Source: Candidatus Heimdallarchaeota archaeon B3_Heim | Lineage (GTDB): Archaea; Asgardarchaeota; Heimdallarchaeia; Hodarchaeales; Hodarchaeaceae | Length of the DNA stretch: 64,000 nucleotides | Direction: 5' to 3' | Assembly (NCBI GenBank): GCA_003144275.1 | Contig: NJBF01000018.1 | Location: forward strand, 1 to 64,000 | Shown: positions 9,237 to 17,071 of the stretch, piece by piece | Layout: the number at the start of each line of letters is the position of its first letter | How positions within the stretch are numbered: the stretch's first letter is position 1 | Position numbers and translations under genes: made by a program | The notes under the pieces: model-generated | Told to the model about the DNA's origin: nothing | The model's input: only the letters and a program-made list of their open reading frames with translations | Databases searched by the model: none

Positions 9237-11213
9237 TCAGCCCTCCATGAGTTGTTGCAATCCCAGTGTCGTAATCCAATCAGTGTTCTCTGATCGCAAG
9301 GTTTCAGCATTTGGCTTGTATTTCAGCTCCTGAAGAGTTTTAAAAGCTTCCATTCGGATGAAAGTTGTTTCTTTTGGATCCAAATAAATCTTGAATATCA
9401 ACTCGGTACCCTTTTTATCAACATCATGTTGTTCAAGAGCTTCTAGTGAGGCCTGTCTGACACGTTCCGCTTTTGATTGATCAACTGCAAGATCTAGAAG
9501 AATTGCGGTGACTTTCGGATTTTGATAAGTCCGTAAATTTCGGACAGCAATTACTCGAATGATGGTCGCAATGGATTTATTCTTAGCGATCATTAGTAGC
9601 AAATCTTCCTCTGTACCTTGTCGTGAAACAAAATCAACAATAGATCGCTTCACAGGATTGGGTAAATCCACAAAATCTTGTGAAGTAGTATACATTTGAG
9701 GTAAGGTACCTGTGAACCATGAAAGAGAGTCGATGGCCCGCCCTCTGAGAAATTGATCATCGTTTTTGTTCTCTGCAACGGTATTAAGGAAAGGAATGAG
9801 TTTACTTCCAACCCGACTAATCAGAATTCTCAGAGCTAGTTCCCGTAGTTGGTAGCTTTGTTTTGAATCTTCAAAAATCTCAAAAAATTTGTTTGCCACA
9901 GGATCGGCAGAAATGACTGGCTTAATGGGAGAAATACCTGCATCAGGGAAATCATTAACTACCTTTTTCCGTAAAAGCTGAATTGGTTCCTTTAATTTGT
10001 ACTCAGGTACCCCTTTGCCAAAAGCCTGGATAGAAATCTTTGAATTTTCAAGAGAAAGTGCTTCAAAAGATATTATCGAATAGTTACGACGAAATTCTTC
10101 CAGGAGACCCGCATTCAGTTGAAATTCATCGATGCCCTCTGATTCAAACCCAACTCGGGAAGAAAAGTGATGTTGTAAATAGTTGAGACAAACCCACTTA
10201 ATGGAGGCAAGTTCATAGGGATTTTCCAGAATATTAGTGATTAATTGATTTATTTTCTCTTCTTTAAGAATAAGGGGTAAATTTCTGATAATCTTAGACC
10301 GTTCATTTTTGGAAATCTTACGGTCGAAGAGTAATTTCCATTCTTCGTACCTTTCATAGCTACCGACATTTCCTATCACAAGTTCTTCGTTTACAGTTGA
10401 AGTCCTGACACCTGAATGGTTTTTTATTAATTCATAGAGTTTAATCATGTCTTCAAGATCCGTAGATTCATCAAGCTCATTGTTGATTATTTCTTGTTTT
10501 GTTAACATCTCATCGGAGTTATCTATAATTTGGAGAAAAGAGTGAAAGGTGTCAATGATGGGATTGTCTGAAAATTTCTGTTTAATGTTGAAGAATCTGA
10601 AGGAACACTTATTACATCCTGCTGCTATCGTTTCCTCTCTCTCAAATCTCACCCATTTAGCAATATTATCGGCGATAAGTGAATCATATTCACACATAAT
10701 AGGCCCTAAATCCTCCCGTCCAAAGAGTTGGAATACTTCTTGGTAAAGACAGCGGTTGATATCAAAAGCAAATTCTTCTTTAGTTGCGGTAACTTCTTTT
10801 AGCTGGAAATATTCGTTATCGTAGATTTTTTGATTACCTTTTCGGGTATCCTCTACAAATGTGGCCCAAGGATCTTTCGAAGACGCCATAAATCGCCGTT
10901 GAGGTTCTAAAACCATTTCTTCAAGCATTGTTTTGTAAATAGCAAGGACTAATCTAGTAACAATAGTTACATCTTTTTGACCCTGCTTACCAGGAAGGGC
11001 TTCTTCCAAAGCGATCACAAAAACAGGATTGATTCCATAAAAAAGTTGTGTTTCATTGAAATTCTCTTCTAACTTCAATTTTTCATGAAGTTCACTAAAG
11101 CGTTGTGAAAACGAAGAAAGTACTTCTTTGGCTTCTTCAGGGTCAAAAGATCTTTCTAATTCTTTAGAGGTCAATATAATGAAATACTGAAACATCTGAT
11201 CCATTTGAGACAT
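9237..11213 (-). CDS. HEAT-repeat protein, partner of the NTase/phosphoesterase fusion
   Basis: A 658-residue soluble, largely helical protein. Residues about 440-640 hold several HEAT-like helical pairs (for example LRELALRILISRVG, IIRVIAVRNLRTY and VRQASLEALEQH), a protein-binding solenoid. The N-terminal 400 residues are unrecognised and include one CNKC pair near residue 199, too little for a full metal site alone. It is first in a two-gene operon; its last codons carry the ribosome site of the 941-residue enzyme, so the two are probably made in fixed ratio and may form a complex. Start ATG at 11213. It is divergent from a small gene 100 bases away, leaving a compact shared promoter region. 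Confidence 0.68.
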   Translation of the reverse strand: MSQMDQMFQYFIILTSKELERSFDPEEAKEVLSSFSQRFSELHEKLKLEENFNETQLFYGINPVFVIALEEALPGKQGQKDVTIVTRLVLAIYKTMLEEMVLEPQRRFMASSKDPWATFVEDTRKGNQKIYDNEYFQLKEVTATKEEFAFDINRCLYQEVFQLFGREDLGPIMCEYDSLIADNIAKWVRFEREETIAAGCNKCSFRFFNIKQKFSDNPIIDTFHSFLQIIDNSDEMLTKQEIINNELDESTDLEDMIKLYELIKNHSGVRTSTVNEELVIGNVGSYERYEEWKLLFDRKISKNERSKIIRNLPLILKEEKINQLITNILENPYELASIKWVCLNYLQHHFSSRVGFESEGIDEFQLNAGLLEEFRRNYSIISFEALSLENSKISIQAFGKGVPEYKLKEPIQLLRKKVVNDFPDAGISPIKPVISADPVANKFFEIFEDSKQSYQLRELALRILISRVGSKLIPFLNTVAENKNDDQFLRGRAIDSLSWFTGTLPQMYTTSQDFVDLPNPVKRSIVDFVSRQGTEEDLLLMIAKNKSIATIIRVIAVRNLRTYQNPKVTAILLDLAVDQSKAERVRQASLEALEQHDVDKKGTELIFKIYLDPKETTFIRMEAFKTLQELKYKPNAETLRSENTDWITTLGLQQLMEG

Positions 11214-11282
11214 GTGAATCCCTTATAATGATAAAAAATACTACATTAGTAACCATAACCTTCATCCTATAAAAAGAATACA

Positions 11283-11290
11283 TTTATATG
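11283..11290 (+). promoter_or_regulatory. TATA box for a probably leaderless gene
   Basis: TTTATATG is centred about 29 bases before the ATG at 11315 and no ribosome site precedes that ATG. In archaea transcription starts some 25 bases after the TATA centre, so the mRNA would begin at or near the start codon. Confidence 0.45.
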
Positions 11291-11314
11291 AGGATATAGT
11301 ATGTTAATGTACTA

Positions 11315-11671
11315 ATGAGTAATCCTCAACGAAGAACTTCTCGATCTATGTTGGCACGTGCAAAAGCGATTTTTAAGATAATCAATTATATGGATGAACC
11401 ATTTGCTAAAACGAAATTAACAGATGCAAATATAAGTCCAAAGGCCGCAGAAAATTGGCTAGATCTGATAGTTTTTATCCAAAACCAACCAAAAATACGA
11501 GTAACTAAAACAAAACGCATTACATTGGTCGAGAAATTAGGTGGAAGATTCTCTCAAATGAGCCTCAACTACTTTTTAGATGAAACTCAACCAATTGAGA
11601 AAAGAATGAGAAGTTTGGAAGCTTACGCTAATTCCGTAATAGTCCAACAGCGTTTAACTAATCCAGAATAA
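11315..11671 (+). CDS. Small basic protein, possible winged-helix
   Basis: A 118-residue basic protein without membrane helices or Cys. The middle section (KLTDANISPKAAENWLDLIVFIQ, then IRVTKTKRITLVEKL) has the spacing of a helix-turn-helix followed by a beta wing as in archaeal winged-helix regulators, but no family can be named. It is divergent from the HEAT/NTase operon across a 100-base gap, a placement typical of local regulators. A TATA-like box sits where a leaderless transcript would need it. Function unproven. Confidence 0.55.
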   Translation: MSNPQRRTSRSMLARAKAIFKIINYMDEPFAKTKLTDANISPKAAENWLDLIVFIQNQPKIRVTKTKRITLVEKLGGRFSQMSLNYFLDETQPIEKRMRSLEAYANSVIVQQRLTNPE

Positions 11672-11722
11672 ATTTTATAAGATATATCGAAGTGAGATCC
11701 TGTGTATCAATTGATACAAGAA

Positions 11723-12061
11723 TCAGATTTCTATACCTATTCGCACATCTTTGGCATTCTTCCATAGTTCGTTGAATCTAGCTCTTAATTCGTTAGCAAA
11801 ACGCTTTTGCCACACATAGATCGCCGCGAAATACTCCGTGGGGTTAATGGGGTTTGGAACTTTAAGAAAAACTTTTTCTCCATAGATAATATCAAAGCCT
11901 GCAGTGTCAGGAACTCTGATTACATCAATCATGGCATGAAATAAGCCACCTAAACTTCCTCTTGACCCCATTGATCGAATAAATAGTTCTGGATCGGTAC
12001 TGAGTCCATCCATTCCTATACGTTCATTGAACCTCAGAATGATAGATTTAACATAATATAA
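11723..12061 (-). pseudogene. Remnant of MeaB/ArgK-type GTPase joined to foreign C-terminus
   Basis: The frame is open from just after the UspA-like gene's stop, with an ATG only at 12013. Residues NERIGMDGLSTDPELFIRSM and the following GSRGSLGGL reproduce a central block of the MeaB/ArgK G-protein family (GDRIRM...FIRSM.TRG.LGGL), then match DTAGFDII. The GTP-binding P-loop that should come earlier is absent, and after FDII the family's ETVGVGQSE segment is replaced by unrelated sequence containing VPNPINPTEYFAAIYVWQKR. MeaB proteins chaperone B12-dependent methylmalonyl-CoA mutase. This piece cannot be a working GTPase. It is either a decayed, rearranged gene or a small protein (96 residues from 12013) built on the fragment. 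Confidence 0.55.
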
Positions 12062-12064
12062 TAT

Positions 12065-12967
12065 CTATTCCGTTGGGGGAAAAATTAATGCATTAGTATT
12101 TTGTAAGCAGAGCGAAGCAGTTATTATTTCAGCATCATTTTCGATTTTCGTCATTGCTTGAAACACTATGAGAGAATCAGGTTCTTTTTCTACAATAGCA
12201 CAGAAATCTTTCAGGTAAATTGGGCCTTGATTGAGCCGTAATTCTATTTTTCTATTATCTTCTTCAAGTCTCTCCTTGATTATGTTGAAGAAAATCTCCA
12301 TTCGTTTCAACTCCTTTTCTTCAACTAAACTCGAATAAAAGACATCGATTTGCGCATTATCTTCGATCAGAGCGATTAACCATCCAAGAAAATCATTCTG
12401 GAAAATTGAACTTCTTATTAACACCTTAATATCTTTAACAGGTGTTTTTTGGGCTTTTAATACCAAATAAATCGGAATTCTCCCCTTGAGAAGATGTTCT
12501 GTTATGACTTGATCTACTGTCGTCCCTATGCTAATCATTTCTTGTTTTTCTTCTTGAGCAAATAACGTGAAAGGGGCTGGAATCACTATTAAATCTATTC
12601 TTCTTTTTTGGATGATTTCCTGCATCCGGTTAAAAGGTGTTTCTTTGTCATCAGGAATAAGAGCCACATTAAATAATTCTTTTTCGCCTGAGAACCTTTT
12701 TTTAATTCTAGTTATTAATTCAGGAAGTGTTTCAAGATCAATATTCGCAGCTTTTGCTTGAGACCGATATCCGCGAACAGCTAGAAGGAAAATGAAGCTT
12801 GCATTCGTCCTTTCATTCAACTGTTCAACTAAATTGAAAATAAAATCCTCCCGATCTTTAGTTTCATCAAGAACTAATAGAATGTTCTTGATATCTGTTT
12901 CATCGGAAATCTTGGATTTTTTAAAGATTTCTTGGAATTTCTTGATTGAGTTTTCAAAGTCATCCAT
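12065..12967 (-). CDS. UspA-like protein
   Basis: A 300-residue cytosolic protein with two alternating alpha/beta halves like tandem universal-stress-protein domains: IKNILLVLDETKDREDF opens the first and VKDIKVLIRSSIF the second, each followed by a Rossmann-like run with IDLIVIPAP and SLIVFQA strands. The ATP-binding G-2x-G-9x-G(S/T) signature is not clear, so nucleotide binding is uncertain. Start ATG 12967 is preceded by AGAGGA; a longer frame to 13030 would overlap the transporter gene. It lies 20 bases after the ArsB/NhaD transporter, so it is probably co-transcribed; UspA domains often regulate ion transporters, which suggests it modulates that neighbour. Confidence 0.68.
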   Translation of the reverse strand: MDDFENSIKKFQEIFKKSKISDETDIKNILLVLDETKDREDFIFNLVEQLNERTNASFIFLLAVRGYRSQAKAANIDLETLPELITRIKKRFSGEKELFNVALIPDDKETPFNRMQEIIQKRRIDLIVIPAPFTLFAQEEKQEMISIGTTVDQVITEHLLKGRIPIYLVLKAQKTPVKDIKVLIRSSIFQNDFLGWLIALIEDNAQIDVFYSSLVEEKELKRMEIFFNIIKERLEEDNRKIELRLNQGPIYLKDFCAIVEKEPDSLIVFQAMTKIENDAEIITASLCLQNTNALIFPPTE

Positions 12968-12986
12968 TTTTGTTCCTCTTTTGCCC

Positions 12987-14324
12987 TTAAATTGAAAGTA
13001 ACCATAAACCAATAATGTAAAAGGATCCAATAAGTAATTGTAAAAAAGATGTTATGCCTCCATATTTCACAAATTCCAAGAATGTAACTCTAAATTGTGG
13101 ATTATCTAGACGGTTTAGTGAAGATACTGCTTGAACGGTTGAAGCTGACCCGATTGGTGTCATATTTCCACCCAAATTCGTCCCAATAACGACAGATACT
13201 AAAAGCGGGTTAAAGTGAAGAGCAGGATAATCCTCTAATAATGTATCCATAACATTAGTCATGACAGAAGCCACAGGAATGTTGTCTAATACGGCTGATG
13301 CTAGAGCATTGATCCATTGCAGAGCGATAATCCCTCCTAGAAGATTTATTTCGCAGAAGACTTCAATTGGTGCAGCTAGAATTTCCAAGATACCAACTTT
13401 CTCAGCAACGCCCACAACTGTGAGAAGACCGATCATAAAAAAAACTAAAGACCATTCAACTTTTTCTAAAGCTTGATCCACACTTTCACCAATGAGTCCA
13501 AGCATAACAAAACCACCTGCGATCGCAATATACCCTAATTCAATCTTAAAAGGTAAGAATGATGCGATTGCAAAACTAAATATCGTCAGAATTAGTACAA
13601 TGATCGCGATATTAAAATCCCTCTGATTATTTACAACCGTTTTTTCATTAATAAGAAGAATTTCTTCATAGTTTCTTCTAGATATCTTTTTCGAAAAATC
13701 TTTTCTAAACAGAAAAACCCAAAATATGTATGTTAGAATCCCAGTAATGAACACAAAGGGAGCTGTTAAAATAAAGAACTCAACAAAACCTATATCGAAA
13801 TGACCGCCAATAATGAGATTCGGAGGGGATGCTATGCGAGTCATTGTTCCTCCAAGATCGGCAAAAATTGCTTCTCCTAAGATAAAGGGTTTTGGATTAA
13901 TGTTTAGGGCCTCACATCCAACTATCGTGATTGATCCGATTAGTAATATTGCCATATATGCATCTAGCAATGCAGAAAAGATTAATGTTAAAACACATAG
14001 CGCAAATAGTAGTTTATATTGATTGTCTCCACTTTTTTTTAATACAACTATTGCTATATAGTCAAATATTCCTGTTGTTCTTGCAACTCCAACCATGAGA
14101 GTAATACCAATAATTACTAATAGTAGATCAACTTCTAAGAGCTCAAGTAGATGTTCTACATCAGGGATTAGAACCTCACCGTAACTATCAGGGATTATTG
14201 CGATAAGTAAAGCAAATCCAGCACCCATCATTGCTGCTAATGTTTTATGAACACGCTCAGAAATGATTAATAGAAGGGTTAAGGCGAAGATAAGAATTAT
14301 AAGCAATTCTGGTACTGAAACCAT
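12987..14324 (-). CDS. ArsB/NhaD-type ion transporter
   Basis: Integral membrane protein of 445 residues with about 11-12 helices. It belongs to the ion transporter superfamily containing ArsB, NhaD and the P permease: paired hairpin motifs are present in each half (ADLGGTMTRIASPPNLIIGG and GTNLGGNMTPIGSASTVQAVS) along with SAVLDNIPVASVMT. Members move arsenite, Na+/H+ or dicarboxylates, and the sequence alone does not choose; no arsenic genes lie nearby. Start ATG 14324 has GGTGA upstream; a further in-frame Met at 14369 adds 15 polar residues without a ribosome site. The UspA-like gene follows at 20 bases and may regulate it. Confidence 0.82.
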   Translation of the reverse strand: MVSVPELLIILIFALTLLLIISERVHKTLAAMMGAGFALLIAIIPDSYGEVLIPDVEHLLELLEVDLLLVIIGITLMVGVARTTGIFDYIAIVVLKKSGDNQYKLLFALCVLTLIFSALLDAYMAILLIGSITIVGCEALNINPKPFILGEAIFADLGGTMTRIASPPNLIIGGHFDIGFVEFFILTAPFVFITGILTYIFWVFLFRKDFSKKISRRNYEEILLINEKTVVNNQRDFNIAIIVLILTIFSFAIASFLPFKIELGYIAIAGGFVMLGLIGESVDQALEKVEWSLVFFMIGLLTVVGVAEKVGILEILAAPIEVFCEINLLGGIIALQWINALASAVLDNIPVASVMTNVMDTLLEDYPALHFNPLLVSVVIGTNLGGNMTPIGSASTVQAVSSLNRLDNPQFRVTFLEFVKYGGITSFLQLLIGSFYIIGLWLLSI

Positions 14325-14802
14325 ATTTATTTCACCAAATTTCGATATCTTATTTCTCAAAATATTCATTCAATGTTTTGGATTAGTGGGACGAGTCTTT
14401 AATACGAAGAGTTTGGAGAGTGATCAAACCCTATTCATTTAAATCAAGGTGTGTATAATTTTCTTTAAAAACATTCAGAATTGACAATCTTTTGTAGTCA
14501 ACGATATTTACTTACTTAAATTACCTTAACTTGCCTTAATCTGAAGGGATATGTAACAATGAACCTTCTTAGAGCTGTAGAAAAGAGGCCGTTCCTATTA
14601 ATTATACTTAATACTCGGGATATAATAAGTTGAAACATTGTATCAGGGGTAAAACCTAATTCATTAAACAAGACTGAATCAATCTAAAATGAGTTATTTG
14701 GAAACTTAATTAGCTGGTTAATATTGAAAAAACCATCTTGTACATATCATCAACAGTGAAGTAAAAAAAGGTGCTATGTTAGTTTACCATGGAGGAGAAA
14801 AA
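14325..14802. other. Divergent intergenic region
   Basis: Shared upstream region of the transporter/UspA operon (minus) and the NadE-like gene (plus). It is AT-rich with a short imperfect direct repeat (TTACCTTAACTTGCCTTAA near 14520) that could be a regulator site. No coding frame. Confidence 0.4.
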
Positions 14803-15750
14803 ATGAATTTAGATGATATGCTAAGAATTGATGCACCTGTAACCAAATCAAAGATTGTAACGTTCATTCGTTCTACTTTGGAAAAAAGAGAGATCGATGG
14901 ACTACTAGTTTTATACAAATACTGTGTAGAGTCAATCACAAATGTCCACCTTGCTATAGAAGCTGTAGGAAGGAATAATGTGAAGCTAGTAGTTACAAAA
15001 GGAAGACTTCTTAACAAACAACCTAGGGAACAAATGAGTCTTGATGCAATAAATCGGTATTTAGATCTTCCAAAAGAGAATATTGTATTTGTCAACCAAG
15101 AAAATATCCTCAAAGAGATCAGCGATGTGTTTTCTGGAAGATATGGCCTAAAAGCGGGAATCGCTGTTTCTGACTCTATTCCATCCTTAAATTATAATTT
15201 AAGTTATTTCTTATTACGAGGTATGGTTCAACAAGAAATGGAGCAAAAAACTTACGCTGCTCCCTTGAAAAAGCCATCGACGCAAAGAGAAAAATTTATT
15301 CAAAGAGCTATTGCCCACTATAAGAGTCAGATTCGGTTGCGAGTGCTTCTTGCATTTCTCCTAGCTGAAACTGAAAATCGATCATATCTTGGGTCTGTAA
15401 ATAAAAGCGAATGGCTTCTAGGGTTATTCACTAAATTTGGAACATATCATGCGGCAGATTTTTTACCTTTAGCCAGTCTCTATCGAACTCAAGTCATTCA
15501 GCTTGCTAACCATCTTGGTCTTCAAGAGTTTTTAACTTCCAAAGTAGCTCCACGCCCTCCAAGCTACAAATATTTCTTTAATCTTTCCGCTGACGAGGTT
15601 GATCGTATTTTAATACGAATAGAATCTGGATTTTCTGTGAAACAAATTGCAGAGGATACTGGACTCTCTTCAAAAGCGATCAATAAAGTAAACTATTACT
15701 ATCAATCATCAGCTTACACACGGACGGTACCATTAATACCAAAGTTATAA
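14803..15750 (+). CDS. NAD synthetase (NadE) paralogue lacking the PP-loop
   Basis: A 315-residue cytosolic protein. Residues about 198-240 match the NadE core: GSVNKSEWLLGLFTKFGTYHAADFLPLASLYRTQV follows the pattern GTxNKSE..lGY.TkyGD...D..Pi..LyKTqV, and the C-terminal PPSYKYF and GFSVKQIAEDTGL segments also fit archaeal NadE. The N-terminal SGGxDS loop that grips the pyrophosphate of ATP is absent: the corresponding stretch reads GLLVLYKYCVESITNVHLA. The usual acidic GD after TKYG is also changed to GT. It is therefore unlikely to make NAD from deamido-NAD and may be a binding or regulatory paralogue. Start ATG 14803 follows a strong GGAGGAG; an upstream ATG at 14776 is weaker. Confidence 0.75.
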   Translation: MNLDDMLRIDAPVTKSKIVTFIRSTLEKREIDGLLVLYKYCVESITNVHLAIEAVGRNNVKLVVTKGRLLNKQPREQMSLDAINRYLDLPKENIVFVNQENILKEISDVFSGRYGLKAGIAVSDSIPSLNYNLSYFLLRGMVQQEMEQKTYAAPLKKPSTQREKFIQRAIAHYKSQIRLRVLLAFLLAETENRSYLGSVNKSEWLLGLFTKFGTYHAADFLPLASLYRTQVIQLANHLGLQEFLTSKVAPRPPSYKYFFNLSADEVDRILIRIESGFSVKQIAEDTGLSSKAINKVNYYYQSSAYTRTVPLIPKL

Positions 15751-15842
15751 CAAGAGGAGAGTCGCACGAAACTATGGTAAGAATAAATTATTATTGGTGA
15801 AACTAGTTTTTATCAAATTATCGATTGGTAAGTGGATTTAAA

Positions 15843-16724
15843 TCATTTTTTTCGCTTGGACCAAGTCACTAGCATCATTATCACTAAAATTGGGAGAATT
15901 CCCACACCAGATGTCTCAGTGGTTGTTGTCTGAGTGGTTGTTGTAGTAGTCGGGTCTGGGAAATCATCTTTAACAGCTGTTTTAATTCTTTTATATACCC
16001 TCTCAGATGATAATAATTCAATGTGGGCTAATCCTTCAACCGCAGTATTATTTGCTCCGTCAAGAGGTGGAGATATAGACGGGATTGCATCATCCAGGCT
16101 ATAAATTGATGTATATGAGATATTCCCTGGAACATGAGTACTATTATAAATAATCCCCGAAACAGGATCGGTTCGATTTCCTAAGGTATCATTTAAAATT
16201 CCTCCAGGAGTTTCATCCCCCTCGTTTAAGATTACAGCTAATGCATTGACACCTTGAGCTCCACATGTAGCAATATTCTCCCCATGATGTGGGCTCCCCA
16301 AGCTTACATAGTCTTCGACTTTATCTAACCCATCTAGAAACTTAATATAATATCTACTACTTAATCCTCCCATACTATGTCCGACTAGATCAATTTTATC
16401 TGCACCAGTATCATTTAAAATTTCATCTACCCATTGACTTATCCTGTTTGCATTGTTTATATTAGTCTGAACACTGCAATTATTTTTATCATCAAAATTA
16501 TAGGATTAGAGATTTGTGCTTGGCCACCCATCGGTTTTTAACCATAGTTTTAAAGTATCGAAATCTAAAGAGCTTCTTTTCCATCCATGGATAAACAAAA
16601 TGGGATTATGAGTTAATGAACCAATCTCACTTGTTTGTATATCAGCTTTATGATCAGCAAAAGATGGGGAAATCTGAATAAAAAATACAACGATTAACAA
16701 AATCACTTTTATTGAGTTTTTCAT
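15843..16724 (-). pseudogene. Secreted lipase-like alpha/beta hydrolase with one in-frame TAA
   Basis: One frame of about 293 codons is interrupted only by TAA at 16506-16508; the two halves are in the same frame. The first half has a signal peptide (VILLIVVFFIQ) and the oxyanion-hole motif NPILFIHGWKRS. The second half has the nucleophile motif GHSMGG near residue 113, LGSPHHGENIAT as in class 2 (EstA/LipA-like) lipases, a His-containing GLAHIELL, then a Thr-rich stalk, one membrane helix and a KRKK tail. The stop falls in TNL-stop-SYNFDD where an aromatic residue is expected, so a single change from TAT or TAC would explain it. It may be a recent pseudogene, a read or assembly error, or a readthrough site. 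The intact product would be an anchored extracellular ester hydrolase. Confidence 0.75.
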
Positions 16725-17071
16725 GTTGAATTCTCTCCAAGTTTAATAACGCTAAAGGAGGATAAAGGTCTATATTAAGTTATCCTCAGTTTATACCTAA
16801 TTTCTCTCATCTGATTTCATCCTCATGGTGAAGAGTCTACTAAATTTAATCAGCCTTTTATTAGTTTGATCTACCATCGTTATTCAAGGAATGGTATATA
16901 CTACGGCATATAAAAATCTTATTGAAACGTTGGTTAAGCGACAGAAAATAAAAAAAATTTACACCACCAATATAGGTTTGACGACGGTGTATTTTCCTCT
17001 TAAATTCAAAGCTCATTGCATCGATTCAGACTGAATAAAGTAAGAAAAAAGGAAATTGGGTAAATCCTTAA
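16725..17071. other. Intergenic, no gene seen
   Basis: Upstream region of the lipase gene and downstream region of the FAD/Fe-S oxidoreductase, both minus strand. No frame or RNA gene is supported. Confidence 0.45.
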
